Positions 8,518 through 18,325 are shown, counted from the stretch's first letter. The stretch is DNA of 64,000 nt from Bacillus cereus G9842 (GCF_000021305.1 NC_011772.1:3014001-3078000), one strand, 5' to 3'. The notes: generated from the letters alone by a model not told the origin. Translations and numbers: made by a program.

Positions 8518-10923
8518 TTAATTTTGAAGTGTACAAATAGGGAGAGTGACTTCAACTGTAGTCCCCTTATTCACTTCACTCTCAATAAATACCTTTCCCT
8601 GATGTGTTTCAATGATTTTATAACAGATCATTAACCCTAAGCCAACCCCCTCTTCTTTAATACTATAAAAAGGTTCTCCAAGGTATGGTATACGTTCTTT
8701 TGGAATCCCACACCCTTGATCGATAAAACGAATTCTTACTTGATTATTATCAAGTATATTTATTTGAATCAGAATTTCCCCTCCCATCGGCATAGATTCA
8801 ATTGCATTTTTTAATATATTAACAAATACTTGTTTTAATTGATTTCCTTCACATGAAATCAATGGAATACCAGGGTTAAGATCGATTCTGAATTTTATAT
8901 TATGCATCATTGCTTGAGGTTGTAGTAGCATTAAAACTTGATCCATTAGCACACTAATATCATTAGGTTGTATTTTTACCACCTGTGGTTTGGCTACCGC
9001 CATAAATTCAGTTGTTATGCTCTCTATACGCTCAATCTCTGATGATACTATATTAATATAACCCTGATTATTCTCATTTTCTGTTGATTTTAGTAATTGC
9101 ATGAACCCTTTCATTGCAGTTAATGGATTATTAATCTCATGAGCCATTGCAGTCGCTAATTGTCCTACAACAGCAAGTTTTTCAGATTTTCGTAATAATT
9201 CTTCTGTTTTTAGCCGTTCAGTGATATCACGAGAAATACTTAGGAAAACCTTTTTACCATTTAAGTTAAAAACACGAACACTAAACTCAGCTGTTATTAC
9301 TTTTCCTGTTGGAAAAACATATTCATCTTGCAAAGTGAAGGAAGTTTGTCCCTTTTTAATTTTTTCTAATAGCCTTACGATCATTTGAGAATCTTGTGGT
9401 ACTATATTTGAAAATGATAATGAGAGCAACTCTTCTCTACTATATCCAAATCTTCTACACCCAACAGGGTTCACCTCAATAAATCGACTTGGAGCATTAT
9501 CTTCATTCAGCTCTACTACATATACCGCATCAGTTGCTTGTTCGATTAGTGCACGGTACTTCATTTCACTATCTCTTAATTGCCGGTGTAATCGATGCCG
9601 TTCTCTTTCTGCTTGTTTTCTTTCAGAGATGTCTCTACATATTGCTGATAAAGCTATCACATTTCCTCTTACATCTAGTATAGGAGAAACTGTCAGACTA
9701 ACATCAAGAAGACTCCCATCGCTCCTTTGTCTAACAGTTTCTAATCTAGTAACCACAGATTCACCTGTTAGAATTTTCTGAATATTTTCGAGCGATTCTT
9801 CCATTAAAAAATCTGGTACACAAGGTAATCTCTTACCTATGATTTCTTGTGATGACCACCCAAATATCTTTTCATAAGCTTTATTGGCTTGTAAAATATG
9901 CCCTTCTCGATCAGAAATGGTAATAGCATCTAGATTGTGCTTTATAAATGATTCCAATAATTCTTTGGTAGCGCTTAATTCTGATTCTACCTTTTTCCTT
10001 TCGGTTATATCAACTGTAGAACCAACAACTTCAATAACTTGTCCATTTCGTTTAATCGGCCTAAGCGCAATAAGAATAATAGTTTTATCATTTGGCCAAG
10101 GTAATTCAAATATAATTTCTTTTCCTTCCCATGCCTGAAGATAGTACTTCATCAATTGTGGAACTAAATGTGGAGGAACAATAGAAGCATCAATAGTACG
10201 TAAGCTTTTTCCTACCACCTGTTCAGAATAAAATCCGTTTTGATAATAAAACTGTCCATCACATAAAGTGTGTATAAAGTGCTTATCCACTTTTTTAAAT
10301 TTAAAAATTCCTCCTTGAAGCTCATGTACGGTATCTGCAAGTTCTTGCTCCGATTTTTTTAATTCTCGATTCATTTTAGATAAGTCCTGTGTTAAATAAT
10401 ACAATCTCTGGTAGGCTTCCATAAGGAATAGCCCAATTAAAAGTCCTAACGCTATATATAATAGGCCTCCTGTGTAAAGTAATGTAGTATTAAATAATAC
10501 GCCAACTAACCACTTTATTCCAATAAAAACAGAAAAATATAACGATGCACTTTTAAAAGGATGTAGTTTTTTAAAATAAGTTTTAAAAGTAGAAAATAGA
10601 ATCCCCATACCTAAATAAGCAATCACAGGAGGTTCCCAATACCCTCCAGTGTAAAAGATACGCATTACAATTATGCTAATTAACGTAATCCAACCAGCAA
10701 TACGACCAAAGTAAATAAAAGATAGAATAAGAGGAACAACTCGAAGATCGTAAGAAAATCCCATGTATGGAAAAGAAAAGAACATTAACGTAACTGCAAT
10801 AATCCCTCCATAGAGCTTTTCGAAATATCGACTAGAATTAATTGTAAACACTTGAATAAATATTGCTGCGCTAACTAATAAAGAAAAAATAGAAAGGTTG
10901 ATGAAATAATCTTTAATAATCAT
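8518..10923 (-). CDS. Membrane PAS-domain histidine kinase, sporulation-kinase type (orphan)
   Basis: The 801-residue protein has five or six N-terminal membrane segments (about 1-175, resembling a 5TM-type sensor), a short coiled region, then three PAS-like domains (about 205-312, 320-440 and 455-575), a HisKA domain and a HATPase domain. The phosphoacceptor is His595 in MAHEINNPLTAMKG; the N box NILKNAIESMP and G boxes DQGCGIP and GVGLGLMI are intact. The H-box sequence resembles KinA/KinB/KinD-type kinases that feed the sporulation phosphorelay. No response regulator is adjacent, consistent with an orphan phosphorelay kinase. AAGGAGGG precedes ATG 10923. Confidence 0.88.
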   Translation of the reverse strand: MIIKDYFINLSIFSLLVSAAIFIQVFTINSSRYFEKLYGGIIAVTLMFFSFPYMGFSYDLRVVPLILSFIYFGRIAGWITLISIIVMRIFYTGGYWEPPVIAYLGMGILFSTFKTYFKKLHPFKSASLYFSVFIGIKWLVGVLFNTTLLYTGGLLYIALGLLIGLFLMEAYQRLYYLTQDLSKMNRELKKSEQELADTVHELQGGIFKFKKVDKHFIHTLCDGQFYYQNGFYSEQVVGKSLRTIDASIVPPHLVPQLMKYYLQAWEGKEIIFELPWPNDKTIILIALRPIKRNGQVIEVVGSTVDITERKKVESELSATKELLESFIKHNLDAITISDREGHILQANKAYEKIFGWSSQEIIGKRLPCVPDFLMEESLENIQKILTGESVVTRLETVRQRSDGSLLDVSLTVSPILDVRGNVIALSAICRDISERKQAERERHRLHRQLRDSEMKYRALIEQATDAVYVVELNEDNAPSRFIEVNPVGCRRFGYSREELLSLSFSNIVPQDSQMIVRLLEKIKKGQTSFTLQDEYVFPTGKVITAEFSVRVFNLNGKKVFLSISRDITERLKTEELLRKSEKLAVVGQLATAMAHEINNPLTAMKGFMQLLKSTENENNQGYINIVSSEIERIESITTEFMAVAKPQVVKIQPNDISVLMDQVLMLLQPQAMMHNIKFRIDLNPGIPLISCEGNQLKQVFVNILKNAIESMPMGGEILIQINILDNNQVRIRFIDQGCGIPKERIPYLGEPFYSIKEEGVGLGLMICYKIIETHQGKVFIESEVNKGTTVEVTLPICTLQN

Positions 10924-11080
10924 GTAATGTCCCTCCTTGCATTAAGTGTATTCGACAAAAAAGCTAAAAATCCTACAAATTGTATAAACAGTTCAAATGC
11001 ATAAATTTTAAACTAGGATAAAATCTGGAAAAGTAAATAAGGAGCACAGCAGATGAGATATTTTAATGAAAAATAGTTCA

Positions 11081-11126
11081 AAAAAGATAATAATAGTAAC
11101 CGTTGACTACTATTATCTTTTTTCTT
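11081..11126. terminator. Hairpin with T-run between the hbl locus and the kinase gene
   Basis: AAAAAAGATAATAATAGT pairs with ACTACTATTATCTTTTTT with one mismatch. It could end the hbl-side transcript, although it lies about 480 bp from the hblB stop. Confidence 0.55.
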
Positions 11127-11311
11127 TAAGTTATCGTAATACGTATGAAACTCTAAGGGACGTGGTATGTCATTTCATCAAACAATGATTATATGCTGAG
11201 TCATGAATATAGAAACTTCAACAGTAATTTTTGAAAAATAACATAAAAAACAAAACTATCTTTGAAAATGGAAAAAATCTATATAAATGTCAACTAATCT
11301 ATGTACAAAAA

Positions 11312-11575
11312 CGTTCACTTAATTTTGCATAAAGTCACTCCACTTAGGAAGCTAAGTAGTTCTTCAAGGTCGATAAGAACACCTGTAGATGCTTCAGGAT
11401 AACTACATAATTGTATGAGTAATGTACTTGAAACCTTTCGGTAAAACCATACACATAATACAACTAACTCCTTGGTTCAATATTTACTTTTTCGCTGAAC
11501 AAATTCTTTTTCTTGAGCAAAATATTCTAGGATATAAGGAGATTTTTCAATTAACTTGGTGTCTAGTTTATTCTC
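11312..11575 (-). other. Unrecognised decayed coding sequence downstream of hblB
   Basis: On the minus strand two consecutive open stretches in different frames read protein-like: one ending EYFAQEKEFVQRKSKY and stop, the next containing CSYPEASTGVLIDLEELLSF and stop. Neither has a start codon with a ribosome site. They look like fragments of one degraded gene that I do not recognise. The rest of 10924-11604 shows no gene. Confidence 0.35.
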
Positions 11576-11604
11576 CAGCTCCAATTACTTCGTTACTTTC
11601 AGAT

Positions 11605-13005
11605 TCAGTTCATTATATTTTGTATTTTGTCTTTATACACAACATATTCTTTACCATCCACTACTGCTACTACCGCAAATTCATCATTTGGATTGAATGA
11701 AAGCCAATCAGCCCACATGTTAGTATTAGCCCCTCCACTCCACATATTATGAACAGTGTTTTTAGTTAAATTCATAACTTTATAAGACGCATTTGGCGCA
11801 TTTGTTCCAGTCTTTATTTCAAAAGTGTATGCGTTATGAATTTTTTTATAAAAGTAGAAAACGTTTGATGGACGAAGCTGATTCAAAAAATCCTGTTCTT
11901 TTTTCTCTGCAATTTTTATCCCTTCTTGCAAAGTGACAACATCTGTTTTTAATGTTTTCCAACTGTTTTTCGCTGCATTCAAGCTAGGGGTTAAGAATTT
12001 ATATTTATTTTGATCAGCTTTTTGATCAGCTTTATCAATATGTCCCATTACACCCGAATATTGAGAATCTAAATCCTCCCATTGCGTAGACATATAAGTA
12101 AGAGCAGTGATAGCACTATCAAGCATACTATGCATATCACTAATATTATGAAATGCAACTCCAACTACACGATTCAATGTTATTTTATAATCTACAGTCT
12201 GACGCAATTTTGCTAATTCAGGTTCTAGCCAACCTAACTTACCTCTTGCATCACCTATCATTATGCCACCAGCAATCAAGGTTGGAATAAAGGGGATTTT
12301 CACCATGTCTAACCCCTTAGATTCTATGTCTTTCTGATATTTTACTTGTCCTAAAAGGTCCTCTAGACGCTTTTGGTCAGCCTCCACATCAGCACCTTGT
12401 TTTTTTAAAATCGATTGCAATGTCTCTTTATGACTTCCAAATGTTCTAACATCTTCTCCAATAGCATTTTTTAATTGAATTAATTCTTCTATTAATGCTT
12501 TTGCAGACTTTTGATTTTGTTGAATTCCTCCCTGTAAATCTGTAATCCCTTTTTTTAAAGTATCTCCATTTCCAGTATTAATCGCCTCTACTAATGTTTC
12601 ATAATAATTTTCAAATTTTGTATCGTATTCTATAATGCCTGTCAATGTATCAAAAAGCTGTTTTTTTACTTGTGTATTCCATGTAACAGCATGTGCTCTT
12701 GCATTCTTTTGATCTTGTACAATTTTACTAGGTAAATCTGCATTTCCATTAATAGTTATTCCTTCAAAACTCACATCTGGATTATTAATTAGCAAATAAG
12801 AATATTCATTCATAGCTTTTGCAAATAAACCAGCATCTTGCAAAGCTTTTTTCATCTGTTCTTCATTTGCTGAAAGAGATATATTTTCAGTGTTCGTTTG
12901 TTCAATTTCAATCGCAAAAGTTTCTAGTGGTATGACTGCATAAGTAGTTGTTATAGTTAAAAACGCTGATACAGCGAGTAGTTTATTAGGGATTTTTTTC
13001 ATCAT
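11605..13005 (-). CDS. hblB: Haemolysin BL binding-component homologue HblB
   Basis: The 466-residue precursor has a signal peptide (about 1-30) and is closely related to HblA over residues 1-380, including the stretch ARAHAVTW and the central hydrophobic segment near 235-250. This is the ClyA-like alpha-helical toxin fold with a beta-tongue. It has an extra C-terminal segment of about 80 residues (from FLNQLRPSNVFYFYKK) absent from HblA. AGGAGG precedes the tandem ATG codons at 13005/13002. A terminator-like hairpin and a decayed hblD fragment separate it from hblA, so it may be transcribed poorly or separately. Confidence 0.9.
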   Translation of the reverse strand: MMKKIPNKLLAVSAFLTITTTYAVIPLETFAIEIEQTNTENISLSANEEQMKKALQDAGLFAKAMNEYSYLLINNPDVSFEGITINGNADLPSKIVQDQKNARAHAVTWNTQVKKQLFDTLTGIIEYDTKFENYYETLVEAINTGNGDTLKKGITDLQGGIQQNQKSAKALIEELIQLKNAIGEDVRTFGSHKETLQSILKKQGADVEADQKRLEDLLGQVKYQKDIESKGLDMVKIPFIPTLIAGGIMIGDARGKLGWLEPELAKLRQTVDYKITLNRVVGVAFHNISDMHSMLDSAITALTYMSTQWEDLDSQYSGVMGHIDKADQKADQNKYKFLTPSLNAAKNSWKTLKTDVVTLQEGIKIAEKKEQDFLNQLRPSNVFYFYKKIHNAYTFEIKTGTNAPNASYKVMNLTKNTVHNMWSGGANTNMWADWLSFNPNDEFAVVAVVDGKEYVVYKDKIQNIMN

Positions 13006-13040
13006 TTCGTATTCCTCCTATATAAGGTATGGTTTCAAGT

Positions 13041-13151
13041 TCTAATCTTATTAAAAAGCGATGTCTTTCAAAATGAGTTCTACATCTTTTATCAGTATCG
13101 TTTGAACTTTCTTTAGCAGCCTTCAAATCATTAAGTATTAAAGAAAATGTA
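13041..13151 (-). pseudogene. Decayed 3' fragment of hblD (L1) between hblA and hblB
   Basis: On the minus strand this region reads FSLILNDLKAAKESSNDTDK, matching the HblD C-terminus FSLIPDDLKAAKESWNDIHK, and then shifts frame by one inserted A in the last 15 codons. The spacer between this fragment and the hblB start (13006-13040) also aligns with the spacer between hblD and hblA (14508-14543), including the shared ribosome-site block on either side. It is best read as a scar of a tandem duplication of an hblD-tail plus hblA unit. Confidence 0.82.
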
Positions 13152-13248
13152 TATAATCCGCTTCAAATTAACCGATTCTGTTGCAAATTTTAAAAAAGCA
13201 ATTAAACTACAAGGTTATTTTTTATTCGAATCATACTTATATATAATT

Positions 13249-13282
13249 GAAAGGCGAAGTCTTTAATGAGACTCCGCCTTTC
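13249..13282 (-). terminator. Terminator-like hairpin after hblA
   Basis: GAAAGGCGAAGTCT and AGACTCCGCCTTTC pair over 14 bp with a single A-C mismatch around a 6-nt loop. It lies 98 bp past the hblA stop. The downstream tract on the minus strand is A/T-rich without a long T-run, so termination may be partial. Confidence 0.65.
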
Positions 13283-13379
13283 TGTTATATAAGGATTTAT
13301 TAATTATTACTTTTCTGTTTAACAGTGTAATCATAGACTTTCTATGTTTTAGTTCACTTTACGCAGAATTAATATTTCC

Positions 13380-14507
13380 CTATTTTTGTGGAGTAACAGT
13401 TTCCACTTTTAATTCCTTTATTCCTTCTTTTAATGTAACAGCATCTGTTCGTAATGTTTTCCAACTGTCTTTCGCTGCATTTAAATTAGGTTTTAAGAAT
13501 TTAAATTTATTTTGATCGGCTTTTTGAGCTGCATTCTCAATATGCCCTAGAACGCCCGAATATTGAGAATCTAAATCATGCCACTGCGTGGACATATAAG
13601 TAAGAGCGTTAATAGCATCATCAAGCGCCTTGTGCATTTCATTAATATTACTGTAAGCAACTCCAACTACACGATTTAAGGTTACTTTATAATCCACAGT
13701 CTGACGTAATTCTGCTAATAAAGGCTCTAACTTACCTAAATTATCCCTTGCTACTCCCACTATAATACCGCCAATTATTGGTAGACCCAAAATAGCACCC
13801 TTCATTACATTAAACCCATCAGATTCTAATTGTTTATAATAGTTTACTGATCCTAATACTTCTTCTAGACGCTTTTGATCGGCATCAACATCTGCACCTT
13901 GATTTTTTAAAATTGACTGCAAGAGCTCTTTATTACTTCCAAAAGCTCTAACATCATGTCCAATAGAGTCTCTTAATTTAGTTAATTCTTCTATTAGTTG
14001 TTGTGCATACTTTTGATTTTGTTGAATTTCACCTCGCAAATCTGTAATCCCTTCTTTTAAAGTTTCTCCATCCCCTGTATTAATCGCTTCTACCATTGTT
14101 TCATAATAATTGTCAAATGTTGTATCGTATTCAACAATACCATTCAATGTATCTAAAAGCTGTTTTTTTACTTTCGTATCCCAAGTAACAGCATGTGCCC
14201 TTGCATTCTTTTGATCTTGTACGATTCTACCAGGTAAATCTACATATCCATTAATGGTAATTCCCTCAAAATTCACATCAGGATTCTTAATTAACATATA
14301 AGAATAGGCATTCATAGATTTTGCAAATAATCCAGCCTTTTGCAAGGTCTCTTTCATTCTCGCTTCATTTGCAGAAAGAGTCGTATCTCCATTGTTCGTT
14401 TGTTCAATTTCACTTGCAAAAGTTGTTACTGGTGAAACTACATTAGCAGTTGTAATAGTTAATAGCGTCGATACAGCGAGTAATTTATAAGGGATTTTTT
14501 TTATCAT
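13380..14507 (-). CDS. hblA: Haemolysin BL binding component B
   Basis: A 375-residue secreted precursor, the known length of HBL component B. The signal peptide ends around TTFAS. The mature protein is largely helical with one hydrophobic hairpin near residues 232-256 (GAILGLPIIGGIIVGVA), the beta-tongue of the ClyA/Hbl/Nhe family. B binds the target membrane and assembles with L1 and L2 into a lytic pore. The ATG at 14507 has GGAGG 8 bases upstream; an upstream in-frame TTG overlaps that site and is unlikely. It is the third gene of hblCDA, 36 bp after hblD. Confidence 0.96.
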   Translation of the reverse strand: MIKKIPYKLLAVSTLLTITTANVVSPVTTFASEIEQTNNGDTTLSANEARMKETLQKAGLFAKSMNAYSYMLIKNPDVNFEGITINGYVDLPGRIVQDQKNARAHAVTWDTKVKKQLLDTLNGIVEYDTTFDNYYETMVEAINTGDGETLKEGITDLRGEIQQNQKYAQQLIEELTKLRDSIGHDVRAFGSNKELLQSILKNQGADVDADQKRLEEVLGSVNYYKQLESDGFNVMKGAILGLPIIGGIIVGVARDNLGKLEPLLAELRQTVDYKVTLNRVVGVAYSNINEMHKALDDAINALTYMSTQWHDLDSQYSGVLGHIENAAQKADQNKFKFLKPNLNAAKDSWKTLRTDAVTLKEGIKELKVETVTPQK

Positions 14508-14543
14508 TTCATTTTCCTCCAATTTAGGTTTTAAATTTCAGTT

Positions 14544-15764
14544 CTACTCCTGTTTAAAAGCAATATCTTTTGAAATGAATTCTGCATCTTTATGAATATC
14601 ATTCCAACTTTCTTTAGCGGCTTTTAAATCATCTGGTATTAAAGAGAATTTGTGGTCTTGCATAGAATCGATATTATCCAGTAAATCTGTATAATTTGCG
14701 CCCATTGTATTCCATTGCTTTTGAATATTTGTTAGAGACAATATCGCTTGATCTACAGTCTGATATAAATATGCCAATGTTTCTTTCGCGTTAGTAAGCG
14801 AAAGAACTGCTTGATTAGCACGATCTGCTTTCATACTTAATTCTCCGATTTTGTTAGAAATTTCATTATAGGAGTCCATATGCTTAGATGCTGTGACACC
14901 AGCCGCAGTTCCTAGACCGATACCAGCTGCACCAAGAGCCGAGAGTCCACCAACAACAGCCGGTGTTGCTGTACCGCCAGTTACAACAATAACTACCGCT
15001 CCTCCAATAGCTGCAATAACTAAAATAGCTGCTCCCAATCCACCACCAATTGACCATGCTAATACATCATCAAAATGTTTTTTCTGTGTAGAACGAAGTT
15101 GCTCAATTTCAGCTTGAAGTTGTGGAATCGTTGCCTGTTGACCTGCTAATATTGCAGTTAATCCACCTTTCCCATCTGGACCACCAACATTATTTTTAAA
15201 ATCTGTAGAATTTTGATATAGTTTCCCTTTGAAGTCTTGTAGCATCTTAATCACATCTGTAACTTCTTTTGAATTTGTATTGATTGTAGTAATTAAATCA
15301 TTTATACCCTCTTTTAGACCTGCCTTATCTTTCTTTTGTACAGTTTCTACTAATGTGTCGTAATAATTTTGAAATTGTTCATCGTAATTTACAATATTAC
15401 GAGCAGTTTTTTGAATCTGTGGCTTCGCTGTATCTAACCAGTAATTCGCATTGATTCGTGACAGCTCTTGATTAAGGTGAATATTTTTGAGCAACTCTCC
15501 CCCCTCTGAGCCTAAATCGATATTAGATAAATTTACATTTGGTTGCTTAATCATTGTTTTTGCGTATAAATCCATTACTAGAATATGAGACCCTGTTTCA
15601 GCTAATGCTTTCTTCAGTCCTTCGGGGCCTAATGCATAATTGCCTACTTTTTGTTCTTGAGCGGTCGTTTCTTGTGCAAATGCATGAATAGTGTTACCGG
15701 TAGTAGCAGTTATAACAGTTGCTAATGTAGCTAAAGTTAGTACTTTGAATGGAAATTTTTTCAT
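14544..15764 (-). CDS. hblD: Haemolysin BL lytic component L1
   Basis: The 406-residue precursor has a Sec signal peptide ending near IHAFAQ and a long glycine/alanine-rich hydrophobic hairpin at about 232-290 (containing GAAILVIAAIGGAVVIVV) that would insert in the membrane. The rest is helical, as in the ClyA-like family. L1 acts with B and L2. AAGGAG lies upstream of ATG 15764. It is second in the operon, 61 bp after hblC. Its last 35 codons are duplicated as the decayed fragment at 13041-13151. Confidence 0.95.
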   Translation of the reverse strand: MKKFPFKVLTLATLATVITATTGNTIHAFAQETTAQEQKVGNYALGPEGLKKALAETGSHILVMDLYAKTMIKQPNVNLSNIDLGSEGGELLKNIHLNQELSRINANYWLDTAKPQIQKTARNIVNYDEQFQNYYDTLVETVQKKDKAGLKEGINDLITTINTNSKEVTDVIKMLQDFKGKLYQNSTDFKNNVGGPDGKGGLTAILAGQQATIPQLQAEIEQLRSTQKKHFDDVLAWSIGGGLGAAILVIAAIGGAVVIVVTGGTATPAVVGGLSALGAAGIGLGTAAGVTASKHMDSYNEISNKIGELSMKADRANQAVLSLTNAKETLAYLYQTVDQAILSLTNIQKQWNTMGANYTDLLDNIDSMQDHKFSLIPDDLKAAKESWNDIHKDAEFISKDIAFKQE

Positions 15765-15825
15765 GACTATTCTCCTTCTTTCGCTAAATGCTTATAATCT
15801 GTATGAATTCCCTAAAAACGCAATA

Positions 15826-17145
15826 TTAAAATTTATATACTTGTTCTTCAAGGTAACTTATTACATTTTTTAATTGTCTTAATGTATCTTTTTGAGACTG
15901 CTCGTTAGTTGTATCAACATTAGTAGATAATTTTGTAATGCTATTTTTTATTAGATTTAAATCTTCTTTATAGCGCTTTAGTAGATCCAGTTCTACATCT
16001 ACTTGATTTGCAAACGTATGCAAATCATTTTGTGTAAGAAGAAGCATTGATTTTTGTAAATCAGCTATTGATAGTTTCGTTGTTAAATCATATATTTTTT
16101 GATTTTGTTTCTCTAAATCATCTAAATATGCTCGCTGTTCTGCTGTTAATTTATTTACTTCAGCAAAAACGCCAAATGTTTTCTTAATCTTTTCGGTATC
16201 AATGACCTTCATCAGGTCATACTCTTGTGTTTTTGCTGCGGCTGCGGCTGCTATTTCACCTTGTTTGCTTTTCTCAATTGCTTCACGAGCTGCTTTTTTT
16301 GCTGATTCAATCTCTAGAGCAGTTTTACCTTGTTCTGTCGCTTCTTGCGCCGCTTTTTTCTCCGCTTCTAGAATAGAGTTGTTAATTTCTTTTCCTTTGT
16401 TATACGCTGCCACCCCTGCTTGAGCAGCTGGTTCAATAATTTCTTTTGAAAGACTATAAACTTCTTTGAATATAGCAAATCCCTGCTCATTTAAAGCTCC
16501 TGGTATTAATGCAATTTGCTGTAAATCATTTTGAATTGCTTTTTTGGTATTTAATATTTCATTTTTTAACTGATCTATTTTTCCTGTTCCATCTGTACTT
16601 AGTATGCCTTGCGCAGTTGCCACATTAGTATCAAAATCTTTTAATTTTTTATCAAGCTGTAATTTAAGATCTGTTAATTCATTGATTTGTCGTTGCGCAT
16701 TTTCTTGATTCGTCATAGCCATTTCTTGAAGTACTTCAAGTCTATCCGAAAACCCTTCTCTATCTTCTTTATTGTCTACAAACGATTTTAATGTCGGGTA
16801 ATAACTATTAAATTTTGTTACAAATCCTTTACTTTTTGAATTTAATAGAATTAACTGTGGATAGAGTTCCGATGACCATTCCTTCATATCTTGTTTGATT
16901 AGGAATTGATTGGTATTTAAAGCTGGGACTTCCTCTAGCTGTACATTAGGACTCATTAAAGATTGATCAATATACGTTTGGATTAATTTAGATTGCGCAC
17001 CTAATTTTCGTAATGAAGAGGAAATATCCATGCCTTCCTGTTGAGTTTCCGCTTGAACGATTGGTGTTGCGAGAGTATTGATAGGAATAGTTGCTCCAGT
17101 TACAATGGATGTGACTAATAATCCTGTCATTATTTTAGTTTTCAT
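15826..17145 (-). CDS. hblC: Haemolysin BL lytic component L2
   Basis: A 439-residue secreted precursor with a signal peptide ending near PIVQAE. The central part (about 215-310) is alanine/lysine/glutamate rich (for example KKAAREAIEKSKQ), and the whole protein is predicted helical, as for L2. The start at 17145 is preferred because AAAGGAGTG ends 6-7 bases upstream; a GTG at 17154 lies inside that ribosome site. It is the first gene of the operon and follows a leader of about 0.8 kb downstream of a PlcR box. Confidence 0.95.
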   Translation of the reverse strand: MKTKIMTGLLVTSIVTGATIPINTLATPIVQAETQQEGMDISSSLRKLGAQSKLIQTYIDQSLMSPNVQLEEVPALNTNQFLIKQDMKEWSSELYPQLILLNSKSKGFVTKFNSYYPTLKSFVDNKEDREGFSDRLEVLQEMAMTNQENAQRQINELTDLKLQLDKKLKDFDTNVATAQGILSTDGTGKIDQLKNEILNTKKAIQNDLQQIALIPGALNEQGFAIFKEVYSLSKEIIEPAAQAGVAAYNKGKEINNSILEAEKKAAQEATEQGKTALEIESAKKAAREAIEKSKQGEIAAAAAAKTQEYDLMKVIDTEKIKKTFGVFAEVNKLTAEQRAYLDDLEKQNQKIYDLTTKLSIADLQKSMLLLTQNDLHTFANQVDVELDLLKRYKEDLNLIKNSITKLSTNVDTTNEQSQKDTLRQLKNVISYLEEQVYKF

Positions 17146-17980
17146 TCCGTACACTCCTTTACCATTGTTTTTATAACTTAATTCATATAACTTGTACGAC
17201 CGCTCTCTTTGTAAACTGGATAAGAAGGAGAAATCTTTCAGATACGTTAATATCGTTGTTTTTTACTTCTAATAGGATGTAAGGATTTTATTTATCTCTC
17301 ATTTCGATACTCTATTTTTTTAAATATAAATAACAAAAATTTATTAACTATATTTGAATCAGGCACCTTATGAGTAGTAAATTATTAATTCTTTCCTAAA
17401 GTTGCGGTTTAACTTACAGAATCGTGAGGATCAATAAACCAATGCTTACAGTTAATCTTGTCATAACATTGTTTAATTTCAATTTGATAATATCCCTCTT
17501 AGTTTTGTCAGCAAACTCCTTAGTAGACAACAAAAGGTGAAATTATACTGTACATTACTTATACTTTTATTGCGGAATAACTTCACTTTTGTTATGCAGA
17601 AACTTAGAACACGTTTATTACCAATTTGATTCTTGACCTCTTGTAAATAAATTGACTATTTAGAAAATTATTAAAGACATAATGTTACTTATAACTTCAC
17701 TATAATTCCTATTAGCGTAACCTTCTCCTTTCTGTCTGGTCATACCAGTTATGTTGTTCATTAAAACATTAAATTTTTAATGCGTAAATAGAAAAATTTT
17801 GTCGATTATGCTCGATAATTTACTGTTAAATAAAAATATGAACCGAAAAAAATTATATAAATATAGTTATTCGTAAATTTCATTTCTGTAATTGTAATGA
17901 TTACAAATTAATGTGTATACGGTTAAAAATAACTATTTTAGCTCAACCAAGAAATTTTATTTTAGAAAAAATACTTATAG
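17146..17980 (-). other. Long untranslated leader of the hbl operon with a coding relic
   Basis: From the predicted start of transcription to hblC about 835 nt contain no intact gene. At 17409-17502 the minus strand reads protein-like (YQIEIKQCYDKINCKHWF, then IDPHDSVS and stop), and a preceding stretch in another frame (KEFADKTKR) appears to continue it, so a degraded gene of unknown family lies inside the leader. Long leaders are reported for hbl; whether this one folds into a regulatory structure I could not test. Confidence 0.5.
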
Positions 17981-17986
17981 AATAAT

Positions 17987-18040
17987 ATAATAGGTTTTTT
18001 TATACTTTTTTACCTTTATTTAGTTATGTATAATTGCATA
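17987..18040 (-). promoter_or_regulatory. PlcR box and -10 of the hbl promoter
   Basis: TATGTATAATTGCATA at 18025-18040 matches the PlcR consensus TATGNANNNNTNCATA at every defined base. A -10-like TATTAT (17992-17987, minus strand) lies 32 bp downstream, the spacing typical of PlcR-activated promoters. PlcR with its PapR peptide activates enterotoxin genes at entry to stationary phase, so hbl is expected to be quorum-controlled here. Confidence 0.9.
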
Positions 18041-18177
18041 AAATGTAGATATATTTAGTAATATATGTTATATTATTGATTTTTTCACGAAATATCCCAA
18101 TATCATTATTAATAAATATCTAATATGAAGATATTAGTCTATAAACTTATCATCGTTATAAACATAGGTTTTAAATT

Positions 18178-18219
18178 ACAAAAAAGCTACAAAGCTTCCT
18201 TGGAACACTTTGCAGCCTT
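18178..18219 (-). terminator. Terminator of the AraC-type regulator gene
   Basis: On the minus strand AAGGCTGCAAAG pairs with CTTTGTAGCTTT (two G-U pairs) with an additional GTTCC/GGAA inner helix, and TTTTTTGT follows. It lies 107 bp past the regulator stop. Confidence 0.7.
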
Positions 18220-18325
18220 CTATCTTTTTGTTTCCTTTAGCAAAATAATGGTTAGTGAATTTTCATTTTTTGGGATACTTACACCCATGTTTAAGTCTTT
18301 ACATTGGAGACAGTAGGTAACAAAC

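Noticed and set aside
11422..11700. Plus-strand open frame overlapping the hblB 3' end
   Set aside because: Antisense to a real gene and to the decayed frames; no start signal.
18125..18316. 63-residue open frame on the plus strand near the hbl promoter
   Set aside because: It overlaps the terminator of the AraC-type gene and has no ribosome site or family resemblance.
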